A stretch of DNA of 64,000 bases from Branchipolynoe longqiensis. Lineage: Eukaryota > Annelida > Polychaeta > Phyllodocida > Polynoidae. This document shows positions 1 through 10,350 of this stretch, piece by piece. The first letter of the stretch is position 1, and every line of letters starts with the position of its first letter. The stretch spans positions 53,410,749 through 53,474,748 of the forward strand of contig CM059193.1 in the NCBI GenBank assembly GCA_030323885.1, in the 5' to 3' direction. A model generated the notes under the pieces. It was not told where the DNA came from. It did no database searches and worked only from the letters and a program-made list of their open reading frames with translations. The translations under genes were made by a program, and so were the position numbers.

Positions 1-701
1 AGCCCATTCTCCGTCTTTGCGCGATGAATTGTCTTTTCTTTTATCCAAACAGGACAGTCTTTTGATGCGGCCATATGGTCACCCAGGCAATTGACACATT
101 TTGCCTGGTTATGACAGTCAGCGCCATCATGACCCTTCTGGCCGCATCGGAAACATGTCGTTTCGTTACGACATGAATCCTTGCCATGATTGAATTTCTG
201 GCATCGGAAACAGCGGAGCGGAACTGGTGTATCAAACGTGAGGATATATGTCCCTGTCTTTATGGACTTGCTATCCTTCTTGATCACTATTCGTCAAACG
301 TTCAATACACCTTGGGATTTAAGTTCCTGCGTGATTTCATCCTCATCGCAATCATTCAAATCTCTAGTACGGATCACTCCCTTACTAGAGTTCAGTGTAC
401 GATGAGGAGAGGCTTTAATGGCGATGCCTGCTAGCGTGCTTGCATGTAGCAGATTGTCAGCATGAGCCTTCTTCACGCATTCCACAAGAATGTGGCCAGA
501 CCGCAGTTTTTTTACCTCTTTCACTGAGCCGGCAATCCCCATGATGCCTTTTTGTATGGCAAAAGGGGAGAGCTTGGTGATTGACTTGTCAGATACACTA
601 GATTCAAGCATTATGAATCTAGGCCAATTCATCTTCGGATCAGAGTCCAAGTCCTGTTTTCCTCTATTTTCATCTATTTGGGTTTTTTTTTGGTTAGCCA
701 T
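1..701 (-). pseudogene. LINE ORF1 (gag-like, CCHC zinc knuckles), broken and partial
   Basis: ORF1 proteins of this LINE group bind the element's RNA and form the retrotransposition particle. The start is the ATG at 701-699, equivalent to the MTNQK start of the intact copy (here MANQK). About 135 codons are open, with the conserved WPRFIM, LSPFAI, GIMGIAG and LRSGHILVEC blocks. An in-frame TGA at 296-294 follows LNV, where the intact copy has Arg, consistent with CGA to TGA decay. Beyond it the frame stays readable to base 1, with an in-frame deletion of about 20 codons just before the first zinc knuckle. Three knuckles remain: CFRCQKF..H..C, CFRCGQKGH..C and CVNCLGDH..C. The 3' part lies outside the window. 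Confidence 0.85.
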
Positions 702-1290
702 ATCTTGGTTTAAGCTTCACCGTCCTTGCTCCCCACCCACCTTGGAGCCCTACAAGGGGATATACAGAGCTGCGGTATCCGACAGATGCACACCAGGGAT
801 ACAAGGACGGTATACTCTTGTAAGGCCGCAATTAAAGACGGTATACTGTAGTAAGTCCGCAATTAAAGGCACTAACCATTACTAGATTGACCCTAGCCAC
901 CGCCTTCTAGGGGACAGCGGAGAAAGACTGCTTTACAAAGTGCCGCCTGTAAGTCTTGCTCTCTTCTTTTTTTCCAAAGAACAAAGTCTCTTTAAGCTGT
1001 CCTAGGGCTTGGCATGACCAGCCGATTGATTGGACCGAGCCAGTCCAACCTCTCATCTAGGTGAAGTCGGGGCCAAAGTGCAGTGTTGGTCCACAGGGAG
1101 CCTCAGCTCCCTGAAGACCTCATGCACCAGGATCCCTTCCTCCACCGACACGAACCACGACTCACGGCAAACGAGTCGCCCCATTTGTCGCCTTTTACGA
1201 TCTGCAAGGGGGTGCAAGGGAACTATTCTACCCCGGTTCCCCAGGGGGTTCCAGCTTTGGTGGCCATCTTAGATTTCAAAATGGCCACCT
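1..1290 (-). mobile_element. 5' half of an I/Nimb-type LINE copy, cut by the window edge
   Basis: On the minus strand this stretch matches the start of the better preserved element at 21244-27547. Both share a leader block (here about 1085-1015, there 21244-21317) with a CCAATCAATCGGCTGGTCAT core, followed by ORF1. Homology to the other copy can be followed out to about 1085, where that copy runs into the assembly gap. The G/C-rich stretch out to about 1290 is probably more leader, but this is inference. The ORF1 part carries a stop and a deletion and runs off base 1, so the rest of the element lies outside the window. Confidence 0.75.
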
Positions 1291-1607
1291 CAGAAATTTA
1301 CTTTCCTCAATATCTCCGCTTCCAATCATCCAATGAACACGAATTTGGTGTCTACCTCTACATTTAGGGTTGCTAGGGTTCCAAATTTGATATTGTTTAA
1401 GAGTTTGGGGTAATGCATAATGTAGAATTCCAAGATGGCCACCATAATTAAAAACATTGCCAATGAAACTAGCTCATGGAAGAATAAAACACCAGCGTTA
1501 CTGTCTTTTTTGGGGTGCAGTTACATGGTGTATCAGTTTTAAGTTATCATCCATTATATTTCCTGAGGCATAGAAACACTACTATATGGGTTCAGGCACC
1601 AATTTTG
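1291..1607. other. No gene recognised
   Basis: AT-rich spacer. The word AAGATGGCCACC or a close variant occurs several times on either strand (around 1258-1290 and 1432-1442). This suggests the eroded edge of an unidentified repeat. I see no open frame with coding features. Confidence 0.4.
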
Positions 1608-2207
1608 TCAGTTGCAGCAATAGCCACTTGTACAACATACATGGTTTTTGGTGCATTTGCAGCCAAGTTTGCGACATTGAAGTCTTTTTTCCGTACAGCC
1701 ACAAGTTTTTACTTTGCAGCTTTTTGATAGGTTTGGCTTCATTGTCATGGACAGTGGTTTCATGTTGTTTTCATTCATGTACCAATCCCACATTAGTGGG
1801 GATGGTAGAGACTTATTTGTTTCCATGCACCGTTTCCAAAGTAGTGTCTGGTAATGTGTTCATTTTATATGTTGAATCAGGGCATCCTTGGTTGGCGGAA
1901 GGTAGTCAAAGCTTGTCTTGCATTTTAAAACCAGCAAACACCACAGTTCCTGAACTGAAGTAGAAGATGAAGCTGGATCATACAATTTGCAGACAAATTC
2001 CTCGACAGCCAACAATACTTCAGGTCCTGTTAATTGATTTACCCCCAGCCCATGAAGAAGTCTTGGGTTGACAGCATATACTTTCCATGCTGACATCTTT
2101 GCTGTTACCACAAATTGACTTGTCATGTCCATTCCCGATATTGAATGGAAAGCCAAAAATCCTCTGAGCAAGTCCTCGGCTAATTGTACATCATGAACTG
2201 GAATCAT
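1608..2207 (-). pseudogene. Remnant of a repeat-borne protein with an AWKVY block and Cys-rich tail
   Basis: Two minus-strand open stretches (2207-1863 and 1859-1608) lie in the same frame, separated by one in-frame TGA at 1862-1860. The first holds FLAFHSISGMD..S, then SAWKVYAVNP, then VEEFVCKLYD and LPPTKDAL.QH. Past the stop come LPSPLMWDW and a Cys-rich end (SCKVKTCGC, CRKLGCKC, CC..GYCC). From memory this order, ending in a CxC-like Cys cluster, matches a large family of uncharacterised proteins found in many copies in invertebrate genomes, probably spread with mobile elements. Its biochemical role is not known to me. The N-terminal part is missing upstream of 2207, where the sequence becomes AT-rich. 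This is a truncated dead copy. Confidence 0.6.
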
Positions 2208-2239
2208 TCATAGAAAATTATATATAAATATTTATATAG

Positions 2240-2305
2240 TGCGGATTCGAACCCACACTGTATGTATCTCCTAATCGTTTGACCATGTAGCCTTCATGAC
2301 GATTC
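2240..2305 (-). repeat. tRNA-like SINE head fragment
   Basis: On the minus strand there is a B-box-like GGGTTCGAATCC about 35 bases downstream of a weak A-box-like TACATGGTCAAACG. The acceptor stem does not close well, so I read it as a tRNA-derived SINE piece and not a working tRNA gene. Confidence 0.35.
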
Positions 2306-2307
2306 CC

Positions 2308-2577
2308 ACCATTCAACTGTTAAAGCTTATTAATCTACATGATTTCATCAATTGATAAACAAGTATTTGAAAACTATATTTTGCCTATCTACATTACAAA
2401 GTCATGTGATACGCAGTCAAGGAGGAAGACAAGGCAGGGGTGGAAATAAGAGCACTTTATTCAAGTGCGAGCAGGTCATGCAGAGTGCAAATGAACAAGG
2501 TACAATAAGCAAGTGAGTCAAATATGATATAAGGTAATACTCAAATAAGATATAAGGCAATGCAATGAGGAAAAAAG
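2308..2577 (-). other. 3' flank of the YR element remnant
   Basis: On the minus strand this lies downstream of the recombinase. It contains AATAAAGTGC (around 2453-2462), a possible polyadenylation signal, followed by a CCTTGTCTTCCTCC stretch. The B repeats of the intact YR element at 53744-54121 have a similar order (AATAAAGTG, then CCTTGTCTCTCTCC). That hints that the remnant's terminal repeat ends near 2415. Confidence 0.4.
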
Positions 2578-3600
2578 TCAATATTCAGGGGTAAAGTCAG
2601 CGGAAATGGGAGGCCCCGAAGAGCGCTCCACCAAAACGGAGGAGAGGGCACGAGGGGCGGCAGAAGGGGCGAGGCGGGGGAGGTAGGCGTGTACCGCCCC
2701 TGAGGTCCAAGTGCCCTGGGCCATGATGTCTGCCAGAGGTATGCCCGCCCGATGGCAGGCCTGGGCGACGCCTCGCCGGAGGCTGTGGAGGGTGAAAGTC
2801 TCGGAGGCGGGCAGGGAGAGGGCCCTGAGGGCGCCCCGGAGGATGCCGAGGGTCCAAGGGCGGCCCCGAAGGCATGATGAACGCTGGGTCGACCGGGGCA
2901 GCGGGGACAAGGGCAACCGAGGCGTTCCAAGCGGCGACAGGGCAGAGCCGGGAGCGCAGTGAGGCGGGCACGAAGAGGGCAACCGCCCCCGGGGACAACG
3001 AGATCGTCTTTGAGCTCCGGAGGGTTACCCAGAGCCCGCCAGGGGCGGGCGCAACGTTGGCGCAGTTGATGGTGTGGGAGCCAGCCCACCCCTCGGGGCT
3101 GGGGGAGAGTAGGCTAGGCTGTCTTAACATCCCGTAGTAGCGGAGGAGGAGGGCGGCCTGAGGGAGGACGCCTGAGGCGCCAGTGGCATCAAGGTAGGCG
3201 GTGACGGCCGCGAGGTGGTGTGGAGTAAGCGGAGGGGCGGGGCATGGGACATGCCTGGAAGCCCGGTCGCCCCCGCGACAGACATCTCGCGCGAGGTGGG
3301 AGCCGAAGGCCAAGGGGGTCCCCCCTGGCCGCCTTGACCCAGGAGCATGCCCCGGACAGCGCTTTCCGCATGGAGGGGGGGGGGGCCATGGAGCCGGCGT
3401 AAAGGGAGGCAACATAGGCGGCAACATCGAAGTCCGAGGGCGTGAGGGGGTCGAGGTCATGGCCCGAGGTGAACTTGAAGTAGCCCTCCGCTTGTCGTCG
3501 GTGGTTCCTCCAGGTGGAGGGGGCCAGGGAGGTGAGGCGGAGGCCGTCGACCGCGGACACCTCTAGCTCGGTGTAACCTACAATTAGCGGCCCGGGCTGT
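2578..3600 (-). pseudogene. Tyrosine recombinase of a YR retroelement, frameshifted
   Basis: This enzyme would insert a circular DNA intermediate by strand exchange. The N-terminal SAM-like part (LAPSTWRNHRRQAEGYFKF, DVAAYVASLY) is in one frame. A run of 11 G on the plus strand (3375-3385) shifts to a frame with AVRGMLLG. A third frame then holds YYGMLRQPSLL with the catalytic Arg, SKTISLSPGA with the Lys, and CPVAAWNA. The last part is shifted again and reads LHSLRRGVAQAC (HxxR), GTWTSGAV and HAYL with the nucleophile Tyr. All catalytic residues (R, K, HxxR, W, Y) are visible, but spread over different frames. The stop follows FTPEY near 2578. No convincing ATG is visible, since the frame is open upstream into the RNase H gene. 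Confidence 0.7.
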
Positions 3601-3815
3601 AGGGGAAGTCGTCGTGGCAGGGGTAGAGGTAGGAGAGCCCGAGGCTCGCGACCTCGGCCCGGGCCACCTCGGCCCAGAGCCCGACGAGGTGGGCGCGTCT
3701 GAGGGCGTCGGCGAGGAGGAGGTCGGCACCGGGCTTGTGGAGGCGAGGGTGAAAGAGAAAAATGGCAGGGGAGCGCTACTGGAGGTGGCTGGAGGCGGCA
3801 TGGCTGGAGGCATCA
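3584..3815 (-). pseudogene. C-terminal end of RT/RNase H protein of the YR element
   Basis: A minus-strand frame ending in TAA at 3586-3584 reads LFHPRLHKPGAD.LLADALRR. This resembles the last catalytic block of retroelement RNase H (H.pG..N..ADaLSR), with the final Asp in ADALRR. An in-frame TAG lies at 3778-3776, and the frame is lost upstream. The recombinase frame is already open before this stop, so the two genes overlapped, as is usual in DIRS-like elements. The fragment is too short to place in a family. Confidence 0.5.
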
Positions 3816-5037
3816 ATCAATCAATTGGGGTGTTTGTAACCTTACGACGGTTACCGGTTGCAGAACTGCAACATTGGTAGAGAGGCTCCGATAAATCGGC
3901 CCAATCTGTGGTTGAAGACTAACTTCGTAGAGGGAGTGTTGTAGAAGCTGGGGACATCTTCACAACGTAGTGACGGTGGGGCGTCGGGGTGGCAGCGAAT
4001 CTCTTCGGTCCGGCGTGTAGTTGAGCTGTAGGTGTGTGTAGTGTAGTGTAGCACTTGAATCCGGTCAGCAGCAGGGGTTTGAGGAAGGCGGGCAAAGGTG
4101 GGAGCAGGGGTCGTTCCAGCAACAAGAACAAGACAGAGAAATCATAAAGGTGAAGGGCCCCACCCAAGAACACAACTACCCTGGTCAGGGGAAGAAGTGT
4201 GCCTGGGAGAGACCGAAATGGGCAGAATCTAGGAAAGAGAAATGAGGAGAGTTGAGTCAAAGGACCGTGTCTATTTGCTCTGTGGTGACCGTCCAGCGAG
4301 CCATAGACACGAAGAGAGTAAGAGTAGAAAGTGAAAATGCCAGTGGGCTCCCCCTCCTGGAACTCTTTTCAGACATATCAAGGAGGAGCCAGGCCGGCGG
4401 AGAGGTGATAGAGAGAGATGTGGACAGAGTGCGGTCCGGATAGCAAGTGCTGCAGGCAGGGGCTGGGCCCGGTTATAAGGGCTGAGGGAGGGGGGGGGGG
4501 GTATTGCATAACCCGACGGTCAGCGGCGGGGTAGGCAGGATGAGAGGGGGGGCACTCCTCCTTCGCCACGAATCAAACGCAATGCAAGCATTACGACCAA
4601 TTGTGCCCATACCATATCCATCCGTCACGTTTGTTTTTGTTTAGCGGCCCTTAGATAAAAGATTCACTCCTATCTAGAGTAGGGGTGAATAACAACCTTG
4701 CCTAAATCTAAGCAAAAACTGCTTCAGTAGGAATCAACTGTGGAGGTGGTGGTTCCAGTGCACAGTGTTTATCTATATTGGCTTAAAGTTGAGAAATTGA
4801 CAGAGATAGCAACAAAAACAACAACAAAATATTGAAGCCACGGTAAACTTTCAATTTTACTTTTAAAGTATATTAATCTACAGGATTTCATCAATTATTC
4901 ACCCAAAAAGTAGTGAGCTATGATAGATAAGCATTTGAACTGTATATATTTAGCACTTTCGATTGCACTTTTTTCTAATGGGTTGCTTAGCAGTGCCGTC
5001 CTGGAGACACCGCTGCGGGAGTGAATTAGTAAGTAAG
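3816..5037. other. No gene recognised; GC-rich to about 4570, then AT-rich
   Basis: The part up to about 4570 is G-rich on the plus strand, with a G run near 4490-4500 and a CATCAATCAATCAA stretch at 3809-3822 at its edge. It might be more of the GC-rich YR element or an unrelated insertion. I found no protein motif. From 4571 on the sequence is ordinary AT-rich spacer. Confidence 0.4.
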
Positions 5038-5440
5038 TAAGTTTGACGCCCCTGCCTTGCAGAGTTGTAAACCACTGCCTTGTGGTACAGGTTCTTGACA
5101 GAACCGAAGGCTAAGGGAGCAAACCCTAAACAGAAAACCATGTCACTGTGGCAGCATTAAGGGCGGTTGATGTATGGAACTCCCAACATCTCCCGACCAG
5201 CCACTGCAGGGACAAATAGTTTTGCACCTGTCTTGACATGTTCTTGCCGGTGTGAAACCTCTATTTGCTCCCCGAGAGAGTGCCGCTGGTAACTTGCAAA
5301 AGCCAGCAGCACTTCAACACTTTTGCAGGCAGCTTTCATGAAATGTACAACCGCACAAAAATGGGAGAGCGGCAGTCAAGTAATGAAAGCAGTCTTTGTC
5401 GCATCGCGACCGACAGCATGATGATGATGAACTAAGCAGG
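5038..5440 (+). repeat. RepA copy 1: dispersed LINE-tailed repeat
   Basis: Closely matches 60344-60747 and 63745-64000, starting TTTGACGCCCCTGCC and ending in CGACCGACAGC followed by (ATG)n. The copy at 60344 shows that the 3' part derives from the end of a LINE ORF2. Copy 1 has an internal deletion in that part. The (ATG)n tail defines the plus-strand orientation. Confidence 0.75.
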
Positions 5441-5483
5441 ACAGGGCTGTGGGAGCAAGTAATAGCAGTGGTGTGTCCGATTA

Positions 5484-5575
5484 GGGGCCGTCCAACGTCA
5501 ACATTTTCAAGGTAATACAAAGAGTGCTACTTTTCCACATCCCCCAACCCCCCACCAAAGTAGTACACGTCAACA
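5484..5575 (+). repeat. End fragment of a GGGGCYGTCC-type MITE
   Basis: Starts TTAGGGGCCGTCCAACGTCA and continues CATTTTCAAGGTAATACAAAG, which matches the right end (reversed) of the MITE at 15673-16197. Only one end is present. The sequence runs into a tRNA-like SINE head at about 5595. Confidence 0.5.
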
Positions 5576-5594
5576 TTTTACTACGGCTCCAGAT

Positions 5595-5660
5595 GGGGGT
5601 GGCCGAAGGAGTTGAGTGCCCGCCTCCCAATTTGGGAGGTCATGGTATTCAAACCCCAAT
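5595..5660 (+). repeat. SINE-S tRNA-like head, plus strand fragment
   Basis: GGTGGCCGAAGGAGTTGAG is A-box-like and TGGTATTCAAACCCC is B-box-like. They match the minus-strand heads of the SINE-S copies near 16090 and 48500. The body is missing. Confidence 0.5.
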
Positions 5661-5934
5661 AGTATGTTCATAATATTCGATTAAAGCTACTTTAAGATAA
5701 AGAGACAATCTTATTTTGCCTGTATTGTGCTGCTTGTATTCAGGTATTAGTCAATTTTGCTGGTATGGTCATCATATAAGCCATTACTCTAATGTACACA
5801 CAGGCAGATGGGTTGTTGTTTTAGCAGTCTATACAAGGATGGCCACTGGAGGTGGGTGTGGGTGTGGGTGCCGAGTGGGATTTCTCTCTGTGTTTTATAT
5901 CCACCACACAGTATAGGTGTACATCCATATACAC

Positions 5935-5937
5935 ACA

Positions 5938-5977
<40 letters not shown>

Positions 5978-6310
5978 CATTATATATGCATATATATGCT
6001 TAATTATATACATGTACATGCATATATGTAGATCTATGTGCATATATATGGATATATATGTGCATATACATATATATACACGTATATATATGCATATATA
6101 CACATATATATATATGTAGATGTGCGTATATATATGCGCATATATCCACATTTATTGGCATATAATATATATGCATATATAACGGTATGTTTCTAAGCAT
6201 ATATATGCATAATTATCCACATATATGTATATATGCACATATGTGACACAATACTTATGCCTAAATCATGATATACATATATATATATACATCTATGTAC
6301 ACATATATGC
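5935..6310. repeat. (TA)n / ATATATGC simple repeat
   Basis: An uninterrupted TA run at about 5940-5970 followed by degenerate ATATATGCATAT and TATACACATATA words. The open frames across it are repeat translations rich in Tyr, Ile and His and are not genes. Confidence 0.9.
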
Positions 6311-7542
6311 AGTTTATTATACAACACCTTGCTAGATGAATTGCATATAATTATTATTCATGTAGATTAAACAGTATATATAAGATGGTAGGATTTTCAG
6401 TGCCATAGACAATTAAAAAAACCAATAACATAATTGTGTAATCATTTCTGGTTATTATAGAAATAGCACACTCCCCCCAGCCCTATTCTCCCCCCCCCCC
6501 CCATTACCAAACTCACTTTCACAACACAACCGTTCGCTATGTTTCCCACAAGTTTGGGGGGAGGGGGTCCCAGTATGTGCTAGTACTGGCAGTACCCCTA
6601 TCCTCAAACTTAAAAACAAGGTTTGGCAGCAAACCTAAGTTTTTCAGTTAGACAGTTGTGTTGGTGTAACCCTGCCAGCCATATAGCCTAGGGTAAGGGT
6701 TACCCCACCTGATACCTCCTACCCCCCCCCCCCCCCCCACCAGGTTGGAGAGCTTACCTCGTTTTAGATACGGGGGTCATTTGGCCACCGAGTTCATTTC
6801 CAAGGTCGAATTTTATATAAGATTAGTGTGCAGGTTCACAAATATGGTTGTGGCACACTGAGTTTTGGGAAGTTTTCATATTGGAATATATCACTAGAAA
6901 GCAAAAAATGATATCTAATTTCCTGAAAATATCTAGGCCATTTAGTTAGGACAGGATTGAGTAAATGAGCAGTGAATATTAGGAAATAATTCAGTAGTTA
7001 CAACATATGGCTACAGGCCAGAACTGCCCATGATAGTACTGTGTTGGTATAGCAGTAAATCCCAAACAATAGGCCACCTCCAGTCAACCATGGGGTTATA
7101 TACTGGTCTTTGGCCCACTCATATACTTCCACTTGCCACTTGGGGAGGAGGTCATGTGGGGACTGCTGTACATCATTTAGATATATTTTTTGCATACCAA
7201 TATATATATGCATAATAAATAATTCACTGTGATTATGCATCTGATGCATAATCACTACAAAGAAGGCTTGTCTTGCTGATTATCTATTTATTTTAATGTA
7301 GTTTTACTTTAATATTATGAACATACTATACACAGGAGCATTTTCTTCATAGAAACTTTGAAGAGCTACTTATGCCCATTTTAATTATGTTTAGTTAGCT
7401 TTCATCCTCAATATTTAAGTAGTTGCAGACTGTGACTGCTCACCCCTATTTGTGTCTATATGTAAACTGTCTTGGTTTTTCAACACACCTTGAGAAAGCA
7501 AGACGTTTTGAATTCCAAGTCGTGGTCTCTACCTGTTTACAG
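6311..7542. other. Intergenic or intronic; no gene recognised
   Basis: Contains C runs at about 6490-6502 and 6722-6738. The stretch 6840-7440 is plain AT-rich DNA. If 7543-7708 is an internal exon, this is part of the intron before it. A polypyrimidine-poor but acceptable acceptor (CTACCTGTTTACAG) closes it. Confidence 0.5.
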
Positions 7543-7708
7543 CCCCATCCAGTGTTGACTGGAAGCTGGTGATCGGCATCATCCTCGGGGCGATTCTGCT
7601 TTTCGTCCTGATTGGCCTTCTCTTCTGGGTGTGCTGTGTGCGGCGCGGTGAGAAGGAGGAGGTGCAGGTCGAGATAATGCCCGCGCCCTCCATGGCGGCC
7701 TCCTACAG
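7543..7708 (+). CDS. Internal exon of a host single-pass membrane protein (partial)
   Basis: The 166-base segment is bounded by TTTACAG at 7536-7542 and GTAAGG from 7709. It is open in one frame after two leading bases, so the introns would be phase 1 upstream and phase 2 downstream. It encodes a short juxtamembrane stretch (PSSVDWK), a hydrophobic helix of about 23 residues (LVIGIILGAILLFVLIGLLF), then WVCCVRR as a membrane-proximal Cys pair and stop-transfer, and an acidic tail (GEKEEVQVEIMPAP). This is typical of a type I receptor or adhesion protein. The codon usage is GC-rich and unlike the AT-rich flanks, which supports a real exon. I do not recognise the family. An Ig-superfamily-like receptor is one option, but no ectodomain is visible. 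The next exon may be 12149-12200. Confidence 0.7.
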
Positions 7709-8287
7709 GTAAGGGCACTGGTGGCGGTAGTGTTTTTTGGTGTGGTTTGTTTTTCATGGGAGAGGGAGGGTTATTACGTGAACTTGAAAGTCTCAGGTTA
7801 TTGTATGTTCATTGGAGGGTTTTACGTCCTAGCAATATCCCAATATATCCCACAATATATCCCAACACCGTGACTCATATTGATTGCTGCCAGGTGACTA
7901 TCAACACTAAAACAACAAAAACAAACTGCGGCAAACAAATTTACATAGCTAACCACGATAGCGTAACACTAAAATATTCCTATTGAGCTGACATTTATAA
8001 TATACTCCTTGTCTAACTCTAATTGATCACACCCTACATTAAAACTAATTACAACCTTACCAAAAGAATACAGAAGATAACTTCTGCTTACATTCTAAAT
8101 ACCATGATAATACTCACATCGATCCAACTAATATTGATGTAGTCATATAACACTATTGCTGCCATATTGCTGTTGAACTTGTGGGTAACTATCAGAATTC
8201 CATTGTGCTATATGCTGCAAATTGTGTATTCAACAGCTATTGTTAGCTTATCGCGTATCCGTTACTCTTTTCTTTTTTGTGTGTACA
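7709..8287. other. Probable intron sequence with a SINE-S tail fragment
   Basis: The donor GTAAGG opens this stretch. Near 7811-7845 it contains ATTGGAGGGTTTTACGTCCT, the reversed tail of SINE-S. Nothing else is recognised. Confidence 0.45.
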
Positions 8288-8515
8288 TTAGTTGTTTAAG
8301 CAGTGGAAATTTAAACCGTGCACAATTGGTCTTCCTCATTCCACTGCTTCTTTCCCTATCCTAATAATGCCGAGCACCTGGCTAGAAGTGACAATTATCA
8401 ATTTATAAGTCATTGGTTTGACTCGACCAGCGTTCAAATCCACGATCCCATGATCTACCTACACGGAAGACAGACACTATAACTCATTCGGCCATCCCAT
8501 TGGTTCATATACCAT
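8288..8515 (-). repeat. SINE-S copy, decayed
   Basis: Read on the minus strand, it starts with a GGCCGAATGAGTTATAG tRNA-like head near 8500. It passes a damaged B box (8430-8445), then TAGGATAGGGAAAGAAG, GGAATGAGGAAGACC and GCTTAAACAACTAATG. The last block matches the end of the plus-strand SINE at 13711-14035. Confidence 0.55.
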
Positions 8516-8642
8516 TTTTATGTAAATAATCCTGAATTGAAAAATGGTTGGAAGACCAGTACTTTGGCACTGACAAAAGAATGTATTTAACAGAATAAAC
8601 ATATTTATACCAACAGACAATATCTAAGGTTTTGGATGTTGT

Positions 8643-9681
8643 AAGTTGCATAGTCCGATAGTTTTTGAGTCTTACTGATATGTTTTTTAGATAAATATAT
8701 AAGATTGACCATTATAAGGTACTCTTCATTACTCTCGGGTAACTTTGATGATAAATGGCTAACTTAGGAGCTACTTGGAATTAGGACAAGGCTAATGACA
8801 GTTGATGAGATCAGTCTAGTTGTGTAGCACTGTTCCTGTTTTTAGGGCTTTCTCAAGTAGTTGTGCAAAGGCCTGGTTCGGTAAATCCACTAGTTGTTCC
8901 TTCTGTGCTGCACCAAATCAGTAATTATTGCACCAGCCTCTAAGGTGGAGTTCTGGAATCAAATGGGGGCTAAAGGGGCTGTCACATTACGGCGTATGGC
9001 GGGAGCGTATTGAAAACCTACGTATGATGACATTTGGTGACCTTTCGGCTGGTTTTGAGCGTATGTGGAACCTATGAGGAGCGTATGAGGAGCGTATGGG
9101 AGCGTGCTGTGACATTTTTTGAGAGTTTTGATTGGCATGTGGAGCGTATGAGTAGCGTATGAGTAGCGTACGTGTAGCGTATGCGCATATGAGTAGCGTG
9201 CATATGCTGTGCATACGCTAGGAGGACGCTCCCATACCTAACTCATAGGTTATGCATACGCTACATACGCTAGAGATACGCCGGTGACACAAGTTGAGCG
9301 TATGAAAAACCTATGCCGGCGTACCCCTGGCGTACGAGGAGCGCATGCCGGCGTATGAGGAGCGTATGCCGGCGTATGAGTAGCGTATGGGCCATACGCC
9401 CTCATAGGTCGAGATTTTTTGAGCATGCACAAAAAAATGTGGACGGACGGATTTATGAAAGCGTATGGCGGCGTATGCCTCATAAGCCGGCATCTGGCGG
9501 CATATGAATAGCGTATGAGTAGCGTATGCATAGCGTATGAGTAGCGTATACGGCGTATGCCGACGTATATGACGTGAAGCGGCTATGCCGCCATACGCTC
9601 CCGCCATACGCCGTAATGTGACAGCCCCTTAAGTGCTGACATTTTTAGATAAGTATGCTCCATCGGACCATGCAACTTTAA
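8643..9681 (+). repeat. MITE-M copy split by foldback element FB1
   Basis: The left end AAGTTGCATAGTCCGATAG at 8643 and the right end CATCGGACCATGCAACTTTAA at 9661-9681 are the two inverted ends of MITE-M. The middle is interrupted at 8974-9629 by FB1. With FB1 removed, the remaining length is close to other MITE-M copies (about 350-390). Confidence 0.65.
8974..9629 (+). mobile_element. FB1: Harbinger-like foldback MITE, GCGTATG lexicon
   Basis: The ends are perfect inverted repeats of at least 35 bases beginning AGGGGCTGTCACATTACGGC. They are flanked by TAA at 8971-8973 and 9630-9632, a 3-bp target duplication of the TWA type known for PIF/Harbinger transposons. The interior is built largely of the word GCGTATG in both orientations. 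A palindromic core TTTTTTGAGCATGCACAAAA sits at 9415-9434, about 203 bases from the right end. The same core type at a similar distance occurs in the other FB elements. No transposase is encoded, so it is non-autonomous. Confidence 0.85.
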
Positions 9682-9689
9682 TTGGGGTA

Positions 9690-10350
9690 TGGGTGTTGGT
9701 CCTTGCAATATCTAAGATTGGTTTTGTTTATTTGGGAGTCGGGTGAGGGATGAATCTCGTCTTAGCAACATGTATGAGGTTTTGATCATTTATTGAGGAA
9801 CTGTGTCTGTTCATTGAAGTTTAGCAACATCTAGGGCTTTGTTTTTATGCGGGAGGTACTTGGGGGATGGGGACCGTCCTCACAATATCTAAGGTTGGGT
9901 TGGGGGTTTGTTCATTGGAGCTTTGCGTCCTAGCAAGGTTTTCGTCCTAGCAACACCGAAGATTTGTATTGTTTTTTTTAGTTTTGCACCCGAACAGCGG
10001 CTAAGATTAGTGTTTGTTCATTGGAGTTTTGCATCCAAACACAATCTAAGGTTGTGTTTGATTATTGGAGTTGTTCATCCTAGCAACAGCTATAGTATCG
10101 TTTGTTTGTGTTTGTGGCCTAACAACATCGAAGGGTATTGTTTGTTCTTTGGGGTTTTAAGTCGTAACACCAACTAAGGTATTGGTTAATTACTGGGGTT
10201 ATATATACACCCTAACAACATTCAAAGTTAGCTTTTGTTTATTGGGTTCTTTCGTCCAAGTAAGGTTTTTCATTTTAGCAACAGCTAAGGTGTTATTGGT
10301 TTATTGTGGGTTTTTTTTTCCATTTTAGCAACACATCAGGACTCGAGGCA
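9690..10350 (+). repeat. Decayed tandem array of a SINE-S tail unit
   Basis: About 10-13 imperfect units of roughly 45-65 bases built on TTCATTGGAGTTTTGC, TCCTAGCAACA and TCTAAGG. This is the reversed SINE-S tail as seen at 41655 and 61225. Units have drifted strongly (AGCAACATCTAGGG, AACAACATCGAAGG, AGCAACAGCTAAGG). No other part of the SINE is present. Confidence 0.6.

Larger units (their letters stand above)
2415..3815 (-). mobile_element. GC-rich remnant of a tyrosine-recombinase (DIRS/Ngaro-group) retrotransposon
   Basis: The minus strand holds the end of an RNase H domain followed by an overlapping tyrosine recombinase, then an AATAAA-bearing tail. RT/RNase H before recombinase is the order of DIRS/Ngaro/PAT retroelements. 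Everything upstream of about 3815 (gag, RT) is missing. The stretch is strongly GC-rich and stands out from its AT-rich surroundings and from the other two YR elements in the window, so it belongs to a different family. No terminal repeat could be paired here. Confidence 0.7.
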
